Shown: one piece after another, positions 39,537-48,274 of the stretch
Layout: the number at the start of each line of letters is the position of its first letter
Numbering within the stretch: the first letter of the stretch is position 1
Notes under the pieces: model-generated
Seen by the model: only the letters and a program-made list of their open reading frames with translations
Database searches by the model: none
What the model was told of the DNA's origin: nothing
Assembly: GCA_007124095.1 (NCBI GenBank)
Contig: SLFU01000155.1
Span: 1 to 54,258 of the forward strand
DNA length: 54,258 nucleotides
Direction: 5' to 3'
Source: Gemmatimonadota bacterium
GTDB lineage: Bacteria > Gemmatimonadota > Gemmatimonadetes > Longimicrobiales > Gaopeijiaceae
Translations under genes and position numbers: made by a program

Positions 39537-40607
39537 ATGATGGGGCGAACAACAGACCGTCTCCGAAGCATGGCCGGAGGGGGAGGGGTCCGTCTCCTCC
39601 TGGCGTCCTCCGTCCTCCTCCATCTCGGGCTGGCGGGCTGCGGGGACGTGGGTGGCCCCGTCGTGAACGTCTATAGCCACCGGCACTACGACACCGACCA
39701 AGCGCTCTTCGATCGATTCGCCGAGACGACCGGAATTCGAGTGCGTGTGGTGAGCGCTTCCGCCGACGAGTTGATCGCACGACTCGAACGGGAGGGCGAC
39801 GCCTCCCCGGCCGACGTGTTGATCACGGTCGACGCGGGGCGGCTCCACCGGGCGAAAGAAAGGGGACTACTGAGGCCGGTCGAGTCGCGGATCCTCTCGA
39901 ACTCGATCCCTCCACACCTCCGAGATCCGGATGGTTATTGGTTCGGCCTTACCCAAAGGGCCCGGATCCTCGCATATGCCCGGGACCGGGTGGATGCGAC
40001 GAGGCTCACGGACTACGAGTCCCTGACGAATCCGGAGTGGGAAGGGCGCATCCTCACTCGCAGCTCGGAGAACATCTACAACGTCTCCCTCCTCGCCTCC
40101 ATCGTGGCTGTGCATGGCAGTGACGGGGCCACGGAGTGGGCCCGGGGCGTGGTGGCCAACTTCGCTCGCCCTCCCCGCGGAAACGACACCGACCAGATCC
40201 GGGATGTGGCCGCCGGTGTCGGAGACGTGGCGATCGTGAACACCTACTACATCGGTCGTCTCCTCAACGCCGAGGACGAAGCGTCGCGGGAGCTGGTCGG
40301 CAATATCGGCATCATCTTCCCGAACCAGGGTGGACGGGGTACCCACATCAATGTGAGCGGCGCGGGCGTAACCGCCCACGCACCCAACCCGGAGCACGCC
40401 CTGGAGCTTCTCGAGTTCATGGTGAGCGAGGAGGCGCAGCGCGCCTTCGCAGAGGCCAACTTCGAATACCCGGTCCGGGAAGACATTCGATGGGCCCCCG
40501 CGCTCGAGGACTGGGGCACCTTTCAAACGGATACCCTCAGCCTCGAGAGGCTAGGGGAGCTGAACAACGACGCGGTGATCATCTTCGACCGAGTCGGATG
40601 GCGGTAG
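39537..40607 (+). CDS. Fe(III) ABC transporter substrate-binding lipoprotein (FutA/FbpA-like)
   Basis: 356 aa; lipobox LGLAGC; VVNVYSHRHYDTDQALFDRFAETTGIRV; NTYYIGRLL; GNIGIIFPNQGGRGTHINVSGAGV. Confidence 0.9.
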   Translation: MMGRTTDRLRSMAGGGGVRLLLASSVLLHLGLAGCGDVGGPVVNVYSHRHYDTDQALFDRFAETTGIRVRVVSASADELIARLEREGDASPADVLITVDAGRLHRAKERGLLRPVESRILSNSIPPHLRDPDGYWFGLTQRARILAYARDRVDATRLTDYESLTNPEWEGRILTRSSENIYNVSLLASIVAVHGSDGATEWARGVVANFARPPRGNDTDQIRDVAAGVGDVAIVNTYYIGRLLNAEDEASRELVGNIGIIFPNQGGRGTHINVSGAGVTAHAPNPEHALELLEFMVSEEAQRAFAEANFEYPVREDIRWAPALEDWGTFQTDTLSLERLGELNNDAVIIFDRVGWR

Positions 40608-42307
40608 CGACCGCGGTAGCCCGGCTCGGGCGCCGAGTGCAGCACACCTGGGACCGGTACCGGCCCCGCGGCCGTCAGCTCTTCACTCCCTGGACCGTGG
40701 CCACCCTGATTGCGGTGGCCCTCGTGCTGCTTCCCCTGGTCTCGATCTTCGTCGGTGTCTTCGCCGAGTCCAGCGACACCTGGGATCACCTCGCCTCCAC
40801 AGTCCTCTGGGACTACCTCCGGAACTCCGCCCTCCTGGTGGTGGGGGTGGGCGGACTCGCGCTCGTCCTGGGCGTCGCCACTGCCTGGCTGGTCACGACC
40901 TGCGAGTTTCCCGGGCGGAGGGTCTTCGGTTGGGCCCTCATCCTCCCCCTCTCGGTGCCGACCTACATCATGGCGTATACCTACGCCGAGCTGATGGCGC
41001 ATTCCGGGCCGATCCAGGGGGCCCTGCAAACCGTGCTCGATCCGGCCACTACTGCGGGCCTTCGGAGCGCCCTCATGTCCCTTCCGGGCGCAGGGGTCAT
41101 GATGGCCCTGGTCCTCTACCCCTATGTCTACCTCATCACCCGAACGTCCTTCTTGAAGCAGTCCGGAGGGATCCTCGAGACCTCCCAGATCCTGGGCAAG
41201 TCGCCCTGGTCCACCTTCTTCCGGGTCGCGCTCCCGATGGCCCGTCCTGGGGTGGTGGCCGGGGTGACGCTGGTCCTCATGGAAGTCCTCAACGAGTACG
41301 GCGCAGTAACCTACTTCGGGGTGAGCACCTTCACGACCGGGATCTTCCGGGCGTGGTTCTCCCTGGGAGACGCCCCGGCCGCAATCCGCCTCTCCGGCTG
41401 CCTCCTCCTTTTCGTCTTCGTCCTGATCCTCCTCGAGCGGGCGCAGCGCGGCAGGGCCCGCTTCGACGACGGACCCCGCAGCCACCGGCCCGTGGTGCGA
41501 TTCGAACTCGAGGGGTGGCGGAGGTGGGCCGCCTTCGGCACCTGTGCCCTCCCGGTCTTTTTTGGCTTCCTCCTCCCCGTCGCGCAGCTCGGGAGCTGGG
41601 CCTTCCAGGTGGCTCCCGAAGTCCTGGATCGGCGATTCCTCGTCCTCGCGGCCAACTCTTTCGGGCTGGCGATCGTAGCCGCCTTGATCACCGTAGCCGT
41701 GGGGCTATTGATCGTCTACTCGGTCCGCCTTTCCCCGACCCCACTCCTGAAGCTCTCCGCTCGGGCCTCCTCCCTGGGATACTCGATTCCGGGAGCAGTC
41801 ATTGCGGTCGGGATCCTCGTTCCCTTCATCTGGCTCGACCGTCAAATTTCGGGCCTCCTCCAGGCCACCACCGGTCTCTCGCCCGGCCTGATCCTGACGG
41901 GAACCGTCACCGCCCTCATTTTCGCCTACGTCGTACGCTTCCTGGCTGTGTCCCTCAACCCCGTGGAATCCGGATTCGAGCGAACCTGTGGGAGCCTGGA
42001 CGAGACGTCCCGGTCGCTGGGGGCACCTCCGCTCAAGACCTTGGTGAAAGTCGACATCCCCCTCCTCCGAGGCACGCTCATCTCCGCCGGGCTGCTTGTT
42101 TTCGTGGACGTCTTGAAGGAGCTTCCGCTCACCCTGATCCTCCGGCCCTTCGACTTCGACACCCTGGCAACTCGGGCATTCCAACTTGCCATGGACGAAC
42201 AGGTTGCACGCTCCGCCCTCCCCGCCCTCTTGATCATCGCGACGGGGATGCTACCGGTGATTGGGCTCTCCCGGCTCATCAGCCTGATTGGCCGCAAGCG
42301 GATCTGA
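40598..42307 (+). CDS. Iron ABC transporter permease (fused double permease, FbpB-like)
   Basis: MAVATAVARLGRRVQHTWDRYRPRG...; two permease halves with EVLNEYGAVTYFGVSTFTTGIFRAW and VDVLKELPLTLILRPFDFDTLATRAFQ; ATG overlaps upstream stop. Confidence 0.9.
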   Translation: MAVATAVARLGRRVQHTWDRYRPRGRQLFTPWTVATLIAVALVLLPLVSIFVGVFAESSDTWDHLASTVLWDYLRNSALLVVGVGGLALVLGVATAWLVTTCEFPGRRVFGWALILPLSVPTYIMAYTYAELMAHSGPIQGALQTVLDPATTAGLRSALMSLPGAGVMMALVLYPYVYLITRTSFLKQSGGILETSQILGKSPWSTFFRVALPMARPGVVAGVTLVLMEVLNEYGAVTYFGVSTFTTGIFRAWFSLGDAPAAIRLSGCLLLFVFVLILLERAQRGRARFDDGPRSHRPVVRFELEGWRRWAAFGTCALPVFFGFLLPVAQLGSWAFQVAPEVLDRRFLVLAANSFGLAIVAALITVAVGLLIVYSVRLSPTPLLKLSARASSLGYSIPGAVIAVGILVPFIWLDRQISGLLQATTGLSPGLILTGTVTALIFAYVVRFLAVSLNPVESGFERTCGSLDETSRSLGAPPLKTLVKVDIPLLRGTLISAGLLVFVDVLKELPLTLILRPFDFDTLATRAFQLAMDEQVARSALPALLIIATGMLPVIGLSRLISLIGRKRI

Positions 42308-42319
42308 CGCCGGTGGGAA

Positions 42320-42880
42320 TCAGGGAAGCCACGTAGTCCGGTGCGTCGCCGCGGTCCGAGGTTTCGGAGCCGGTAGCTCCGCGGGCTCCCCGATCTGGAC
42401 CAGGGCCACGACACGCTCGCCGTCCCCGACCCCGAGCGCCTCACGAAGACCCTCCCCCTCCAGTTCTCCGCCTGTCTTTACGTGCGTGCCCAACCCCAAG
42501 TCCACGGCCCCCAGGAGAAGGTTCTGAATTCCCATGTAGAGCGTGGCGTAATCCTCCTCCCGGACGTCCGGAGCGTCTGCCAGCGGCTGGATGAAGGCGA
42601 TCAAACCGGGAAGCGACTCGATGTCCTCGATCGTCCTCCTGCGAATCGCCTCCGCCACCTCCGCGTCGTCCACCCGACCAGCCCGACTCTCGCCCTTGAT
42701 CTCAGCCCAGGCCCGCTTTGCACGGGGACCCAGGACGACGAACCTCCAGGGCTCCGTCATCCGATGGTTCGGAGCGAGCACCACCAACTCCAGGAGACCC
42801 GCCAGCTCCTCCGGGTCGAGGGGTCGGGCTGTGAACCGTTTGATCGAGCGACGACGGCGGACGGCATCGGAGACGTTCAT
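42320..42880 (-). CDS. Nitroreductase family protein
   Basis: MNVSDAVRRRRSIKRFTARPLDPEELAGLLELVVLAPNHRMTEPWRFVVLGPRAK...; DVREEDYATLYMGIQNLLLGAVDLGLGTHVKTG; start trimmed. Confidence 0.88.
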   Translation of the reverse strand: MNVSDAVRRRRSIKRFTARPLDPEELAGLLELVVLAPNHRMTEPWRFVVLGPRAKRAWAEIKGESRAGRVDDAEVAEAIRRRTIEDIESLPGLIAFIQPLADAPDVREEDYATLYMGIQNLLLGAVDLGLGTHVKTGGELEGEGLREALGVGDGERVVALVQIGEPAELPAPKPRTAATHRTTWLP

Positions 42881-43068
42881 GGCCTGAAAACGAGGGAGTC
42901 GGAGGAGACGATTCGGGATCCGGAAAATCGGAAGGTGGCACCCCGGAGGCAGGATGAAAAGCCGCACCGCCCAGGTGACCCCCTTGCTCCCGGGGCCCAA
43001 CAACCCCAAGCTGCATGGGTGCAGCCGCGTCCGATGGCGGCCATCCTCACTCAAGCGGGAGATCCCCA

Positions 43069-43278
43069 ATGTCCGAGAGCGTCTACAAGGTCATCGAGTT
43101 GGTCGGCACGAGCAGCGAGTCCTGGGAGAAGGCGGCCGAGGCCGCCGTCAACACCGCCTCGAAGAACCTGCGGAACCTCCGGATCGCCGAGATCGGAAAG
43201 CTGGACCTCCAGCTGGAAGACGGGAAGGTCGTCCGCTACCGGGCGAGAGTTAAGGTCTCCTTTCGCTACGAAGGATAG
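43069..43278 (+). CDS. Dodecin family flavin-binding protein
   Basis: 69 aa MSESVYKVIELVGTSSESWEKAAEAAVNTASKNLRNLRIAEIGKLDLQLEDGKVVRYRARVKVSFRYEG. Confidence 0.93.
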   Translation: MSESVYKVIELVGTSSESWEKAAEAAVNTASKNLRNLRIAEIGKLDLQLEDGKVVRYRARVKVSFRYEG

Positions 43279-43332
43279 ACGTGCCCTCGAGGGGCATGCA
43301 CCTCTCGAGTCTGGTACCGTGCGCCCGGCGAT

Positions 43333-43356
43333 GAGGCTCACCCGACGGTGAGCCTC
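43333..43356. terminator. Strong hairpin at convergent dodecin/DinB gene ends
   Basis: gaggctcac-ccgacg-gtgagcctc, 9-bp perfect stem, overlaps the DinB stop. Confidence 0.55.
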
Positions 43357-43796
43357 CGGTGATAGTTGGCCTGACCGAGGTGATAGGCGAGGTGGGTCAC
43401 CAGGTGAAGGAGAACCAACACCGTTGGAGCGCGAGGCAAGGCTTCCGGAGGATCGGGGAACGGATCCCTCAGACTCTCGTCGGAAAGGCCCGGGAGAACC
43501 TGATCCACGACCGCCCGCGCCTCCTGCAGCCTCTCGCGCAGCTCCTCCCGGGATAAGCCCCGCTGCGAAAACTCGGCGGCCCGGTCCCGCACGTATCCAG
43601 TCCCGCCGAGGAGCGCTCCGACGTAATGCAGAAGGTTTCCGGAGACATGGAGGGCTAGAGTACCGGCGGAGTTGGCAATGCCCTCGGGAAGCACCCAGAC
43701 AGCCTCATCCGACGGGAAGCGCTCCAACTCGTCCTCGAAAGCCCCGAGGTCGCGGCGCAGCATCTGGAGGATCGATCCTGCCAGGGTGGGATCCAC
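43338..43796 (-). CDS. DinB family protein
   Basis: 152 aa; ANSAGTLALHVSGNLLHYVGALLGGTGYVRDR; VLLHLVTHLAYHLGQANYHRRL. Confidence 0.87.
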   Translation of the reverse strand: MDPTLAGSILQMLRRDLGAFEDELERFPSDEAVWVLPEGIANSAGTLALHVSGNLLHYVGALLGGTGYVRDRAAEFSQRGLSREELRERLQEARAVVDQVLPGLSDESLRDPFPDPPEALPRAPTVLVLLHLVTHLAYHLGQANYHRRLTVG

Positions 43797-44064
43797 AGGG
43801 CAGACCTCCGGCTATGGGATGGAACGACCTTCACGGAACAACTCGCGTTATCCACTCCTACGCGTGCACCAGTACGCTATCGCCCTTCCCTCCCCGTAGC
43901 AACATTCACGGCGATTCGCTGCCCTTTCTTGCCCCGGTCCCAGGGCCAGTCTACCTTGCCTTTCCCAAATTCCCGGGGGTGACCCTACCTGCCGACACGC
44001 GCCGTATTCCCGAGTCGCGCGCTCTCGTCCGCAGACCGCAGACATCTCCACTTCCTCCGTTCAA

Positions 44065-45207
44065 ATGCGAGGCATCCGCAGCCTGATCTTCCCCCGAGGG
44101 GCCTGGTTTCACTTCGGTGCCAGCGCCTGGATCGTCGCCGCTCTCGCCCTCGCCCTGACGTCCTGCGAAGGTGCAGCCGACTTGGAGGGTCGCACTGCCG
44201 AGGAATTTTACGACGGCGTGCGCCTCGACGTCATCGTCCCCTTCGGCCCCGGCGGTGGCACGGACACCTGGGCCCGCCTGGTGGCGTCGTTCCTTCAACA
44301 GGAGTTGGGACCGGGAAGCAGCGTTCAGATCATCAACATCGCCGGCGCCTCCAGCATCGCGGGAGCGAACGACTTCGCGCTTCGGCGGCGCCCGGATGGC
44401 CGGACGGCCCTGGTCTCGGCAGGCACCACCTTCTTCGCCTACCTCCTGGGCGAGCCGATGGTGCGGTTCGACTACCGGGAGATGAGGGCCATCCTCTCCT
44501 CCCCCGCCGGGGGCGTCGTCTTCATCCGTCCGGAGTTGGGGATCGGGTCGGCCGCCGCACTCCGAGATCTCCAGGAACAGGTCGTCTACGGTGGGATCTC
44601 CGCGACGGGAAACGATCTCCTCGCCCTCCTCGCCTTCGAACTCCTGGAGCTCGACTTCCTCCCGGTGCTCGGATACGGAACGAAGGGTGCGAGTCGCATT
44701 GCCTTCGAGCAGGGCGAGACGAACATCGAGTACCAGACGTCGCCGGCATACCGATCGAATGTGGTCCCCCTCGTGGAACGCGGCCTCGCCGTGCCCCTCT
44801 TCAGCTTCGGACTCCTGAACTCGGCGGGAGAGGTCGTACGGGATCCCGTTTTCCCCGACCTGCCCACCGTGTTCGAGGTGTATCGAAGCCTCAACGGACA
44901 GGATCCCTCCGGCCCAGCGTGGGACGCGTACCGAGCTATGCTCGCAGCGGGAATCGAAATGCAGAAGTCGCTCTGGATGCATCAGGACGCTCCGGAAGCA
45001 TCGGTGGAGGCCCTCCGCACCGCGGCCCGGCGGGTGATCGTCAACCCGGAGTTCCTGGAGCAGGCGACCCAACGGATGGGCGACTATCCCTTCTACGTGG
45101 GTGAGGACGTGGAAGACCTCTTCCGGCTGGCCGTGGAGATCCCCCCCGAAGCCATGGACTGGTTGACCGAGCTCCTCCGGGTGCGTTACGGACTGGACCG
45201 CATGTGA
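44065..45207 (+). CDS. Tripartite tricarboxylate transporter substrate-binding protein (TctC family), lipoprotein-like
   Basis: 380 aa; lipobox-like LALTSC; LDVIVPFGPGGGTDTWARLVASFLQQEL; TFFAYLL...FDYREMRAILS. Confidence 0.85.
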   Translation: MRGIRSLIFPRGAWFHFGASAWIVAALALALTSCEGAADLEGRTAEEFYDGVRLDVIVPFGPGGGTDTWARLVASFLQQELGPGSSVQIINIAGASSIAGANDFALRRRPDGRTALVSAGTTFFAYLLGEPMVRFDYREMRAILSSPAGGVVFIRPELGIGSAAALRDLQEQVVYGGISATGNDLLALLAFELLELDFLPVLGYGTKGASRIAFEQGETNIEYQTSPAYRSNVVPLVERGLAVPLFSFGLLNSAGEVVRDPVFPDLPTVFEVYRSLNGQDPSGPAWDAYRAMLAAGIEMQKSLWMHQDAPEASVEALRTAARRVIVNPEFLEQATQRMGDYPFYVGEDVEDLFRLAVEIPPEAMDWLTELLRVRYGLDRM

Positions 45208-45208
45208 C

Positions 45209-46690
45209 GTGATCGAGGCCGCCTTCCACGCGCTCCTGGCCCTCCTGGAGCCCGCACGGATCCTCATGATGGTTGCGGGTGTGGGGGTGGGTCTTTGTGT
45301 GGGGCTCATTCCGGGGCTTTCGGGGACTGTGGGCATGTCCTTGGTCCTCCCCTTCGTCTTCGGGATGGATCCTTCTTCCGCGATGGCGTTGCTCATCGGG
45401 ATGGTGGCGGTCATGCACACGGCAGACACCTTTCCCTCCGTGCTACTCGGCGTCCCGGGCTCCTCCGGTTCTCAGGCCACGATTGTGGACGGCTACCCCC
45501 TCGCACGAAAAGGCGAGGCCTCTCGTGCGCTGAGTGCCGCGTTCTTCTCTTCGATGATCGGGGGGCTGATTGGAGCCGTCGCAGTATTCCTCTTTCTGCC
45601 GGTGACCCGCCCGCTCGTCCTTGCGCTCGGCTCCCCCGAGCTCTTCATGCTCACGATCCTGGGGCTCTCGATGGTGGGGGTCCTGGCGGGACAGAGGCCC
45701 CTTCTGGGAATCGTGTCGGGTACATTGGGGCTTCTCCTGGGCGCTGTGGGTGCGGCTCCGGCCGCACCCCACTACCGCTTCACCTTCGACGCCCTCTACC
45801 TCTTCGACGGCATCCCTCTGGCGGTGGTGGCCCTGGGGCTCTTCGCACTCCCGGAGCTCCTGGACCTCCTCGTGCGGGGCAGAGCCATCGCCGATGTTCC
45901 GAAGCTGGGGTCCGGATGGATGACCGGCTTGAAGGACGTCATAGGGAACCGCTGGCTGGTCTTCCGTTCGTCCGTCCTCGGAGTAGGCGTGGGGCTCATC
46001 CCCGGACTTGGGGGAAGCGTCGTCGACTGGTTGAGTTACGGTCAGGCCGTTCAGTCCTCGAGTGACCGCCAGGAGTTCGGGCGAGGCGACATCCGGGGGG
46101 TGATCGCCCCTGAGAGCAGCAACAACGCGAAGGAAGGGGGCACCCTCATCCCCACCCTCATCTTCGGGATCCCGGGAAGTGGCACCACCGCGGTACTCCT
46201 GGGTGGGCTTCTCCTTCTGGGGCTCGAGGCCGGCCCCCAGATGTTGGACGCCAACCTCGACGTGACCCTTCTCATCCTCTGGACGCTGGCACTGGCCAAC
46301 GTCGTGGGCACGCTCGCCTGCCTCCTCCCTTCGCGGTTCATCGCCCGCCTCTCCTTCGTGCCGGCGTCTCGCCTGGCCCCGTTTCTCCTCGTCATCATGC
46401 TCTTCGGAGCATACCAGAGCACCCGTCACTGGGGGGACCTGGTCGCCTTCGGGGCGATTGGACTGCTGGGCTGGCTGATGAAGCAAAACGGATGGCCCCG
46501 TCCCCCACTCCTCATCGGGTTCGTGCTGGCGGCAGCGTCCGAGCGCTACCTCTGGATCTCGTGGACCCGCTATGGCTGGGAGTGGATGACGCACCCCGGA
46601 GTGCTCATCATCGGAGCGGTCACGGTCGTCCTGACGATCACCGGAGCCCGGATGAAACGCTCCGCGGTACCCGGAGGCGGGGCCCCGTGA
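45209..46690 (+). CDS. Tripartite tricarboxylate transporter large permease (TctA family)
   Basis: 493 aa; GVGVGLCVGLIPGLSGTVGMSLVLPFVFGMDPSSAMALLIGM; PESSNNAKEGGTLIPTLIFGIPGSGTTAVLLGGLLLLGLEAGPQML. Confidence 0.94.
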   Translation: MIEAAFHALLALLEPARILMMVAGVGVGLCVGLIPGLSGTVGMSLVLPFVFGMDPSSAMALLIGMVAVMHTADTFPSVLLGVPGSSGSQATIVDGYPLARKGEASRALSAAFFSSMIGGLIGAVAVFLFLPVTRPLVLALGSPELFMLTILGLSMVGVLAGQRPLLGIVSGTLGLLLGAVGAAPAAPHYRFTFDALYLFDGIPLAVVALGLFALPELLDLLVRGRAIADVPKLGSGWMTGLKDVIGNRWLVFRSSVLGVGVGLIPGLGGSVVDWLSYGQAVQSSSDRQEFGRGDIRGVIAPESSNNAKEGGTLIPTLIFGIPGSGTTAVLLGGLLLLGLEAGPQMLDANLDVTLLILWTLALANVVGTLACLLPSRFIARLSFVPASRLAPFLLVIMLFGAYQSTRHWGDLVAFGAIGLLGWLMKQNGWPRPPLLIGFVLAAASERYLWISWTRYGWEWMTHPGVLIIGAVTVVLTITGARMKRSAVPGGGAP

Positions 46691-47169
46691 CCACCTCTCC
46701 CCTGGCGGTCCGCCTGGCCTTCCTTGCCCTTACGGGACTCGTCTTCCTCTGGGTGGCGTGGGAAGCAGCGGGATTCCCGGACCGTGCCCGTATCTTCCCG
46801 CAGACGATCGCCGTCCTGGGCTTTCTGGTGGTCGCCGCCAAGATCCTCTTGCTGGTGAGAACCGATGATGTGGACCCGGACGTCATCGCCGCCCAGGAGC
46901 GCGACCCGGATTCGGTAACGACGATTGGCGAGGAGTGGCGCCAGGGCATGCCCTTCCTGGGTGCCTTCGGAGGATACGGGGCCGGAATCGCACTCCTGGG
47001 CTTTCTACCGGCCTCCTTCCTCTTCGTCCTCTCTTTTCTTCGCCACTTCGACCGGATGAGTTGGGCGAGAGCGACGGCCAGCGCCGTTCTCTTCACCCTG
47101 GTCCTCCTCTTCCTCACCCGCTTGATCGGGCTCGAGCTCCCGGAGGGCCTCCTGGGCATCGGGGCGTGA
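46687..47169 (+). CDS. Tripartite tricarboxylate transporter small permease (TctB family)
   Basis: 160 aa membrane protein from GTG at 46687 (overlaps TctA stop); AWEAAGFPDRARIFPQTIAVLGFLVVAAKILLLV. Confidence 0.85.
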   Translation: MTTSPLAVRLAFLALTGLVFLWVAWEAAGFPDRARIFPQTIAVLGFLVVAAKILLLVRTDDVDPDVIAAQERDPDSVTTIGEEWRQGMPFLGAFGGYGAGIALLGFLPASFLFVLSFLRHFDRMSWARATASAVLFTLVLLFLTRLIGLELPEGLLGIGA

Positions 47170-47206
47170 ACCCGTGCGACGACGGGCTCAGCCCTCTCGG
47201 ACGCCA

Positions 47207-48274
47207 TTATCCCACATTGCGACCCGCATCACCCTTCCGCTTCCACTGGGCCATTGCCTTTCCTGCGACGATCGGCGCGCCAAGGAGCACCACGACAAGC
47301 CGCACCAGATGGTGCGTCACCACGAAGGCCAGGTCGGCACCTGCCACCAAGGCGAGCACCACCATCTCCGCCTGTCCTCCCGGCGCAAAAGCCAGGAAGG
47401 CCTCGAGGGGCGGAGCAAAACCGCTGAGTGCCACCCCTTCGGCAAAGACGAAGGTGATCAGCGCCAGAACGAGGCAGAAGCCCAAGCCGGCCGACACATC
47501 CCGCCGCAACTCGGCAAAGGTGACGCCCAGATACGCCGCCCCGATGCCCGCGCCGATAATGAACTGTGCCGCCAGGATCGCCTCCGCCGGAGGCCGGAAC
47601 GTCAACAGTCCCGAAAGGCTGAGCAACGCCGACACGATCATCGGTCCCAGGATGGCAGCTCCGAAGAGCCGTACTTTCTCCGCAGCCCACCATCCGAAGA
47701 GACCCGATCCTACCATGAGCCCGAGCTGGAGCAGCGGCACCTCGAAGACGGGCGCGCCCGGCGCCTCGGTGAGCGGCACGTCCCAGATTCCAGTGATGAG
47801 AAGGGGCGCGAGCGTGACGATCGTGAGCACCCGGGTGGCGTGGACCAGCGTGAGCGTTCGCACCTTCGCTCCGGCCTCTTCCCCGAAGAGGAGCATTTCC
47901 TGCAATCCGCCAGGCACGGCGGCGTAGTAGGCCGTAGGGACGTCGTAGCCGCAAACTTTGCGGAAGAAGGGATACCCCACCCCCCAGATGGCCAAGACGA
48001 AGAGAGGGACGAGGGCCACCGAATAGGCCATCTCGGGAAGCCGCTGGGCCAGTTCGGGGGTGATCGAGGCGCCGACCGCGACACCGAGCACGGCCCGCAT
48101 CGCCCTCCCGAGACCGCCCATGTCCTGGAGTGGCGCTCCGGAAAGGGCCCCCACGAGACAGGCCGCGAGGGGACCCAGCAGGAAGGGAAGCGGAAGCTGG
48201 AGGATCTCGAAGGCGACGACACCGAACCCTGACAACGCTACGGTGAGGAGTCGCCGCCTAGTCAGAAAGGGCAT
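47207..48274 (-). CDS. AbrB family membrane protein
   Basis: MPFLTRRRLLTVALSGFGVVAFEILQLPLPFLLGPLAACLVGAL...; PGGLQEMLLFGEEAGAKVRTLTLVHATRVLTIVTLAPLL; AFAPGGQAEMVVLALVAGADLAFVVTHHLVRLVVVL. Confidence 0.87.
   Translation of the reverse strand: MPFLTRRRLLTVALSGFGVVAFEILQLPLPFLLGPLAACLVGALSGAPLQDMGGLGRAMRAVLGVAVGASITPELAQRLPEMAYSVALVPLFVLAIWGVGYPFFRKVCGYDVPTAYYAAVPGGLQEMLLFGEEAGAKVRTLTLVHATRVLTIVTLAPLLITGIWDVPLTEAPGAPVFEVPLLQLGLMVGSGLFGWWAAEKVRLFGAAILGPMIVSALLSLSGLLTFRPPAEAILAAQFIIGAGIGAAYLGVTFAELRRDVSAGLGFCLVLALITFVFAEGVALSGFAPPLEAFLAFAPGGQAEMVVLALVAGADLAFVVTHHLVRLVVVLLGAPIVAGKAMAQWKRKGDAGRNVG

Noticed and set aside
40930-42336. 468 aa plus-strand ORF overlapping the iron permease
   Set aside because: Out-of-frame overlap; the permease frame has clear transmembrane and EAA-like motifs
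45443-46594. 383 aa minus-strand ORF opposite TctA
   Set aside because: Shadow ORF, hydrophilic low-complexity translation
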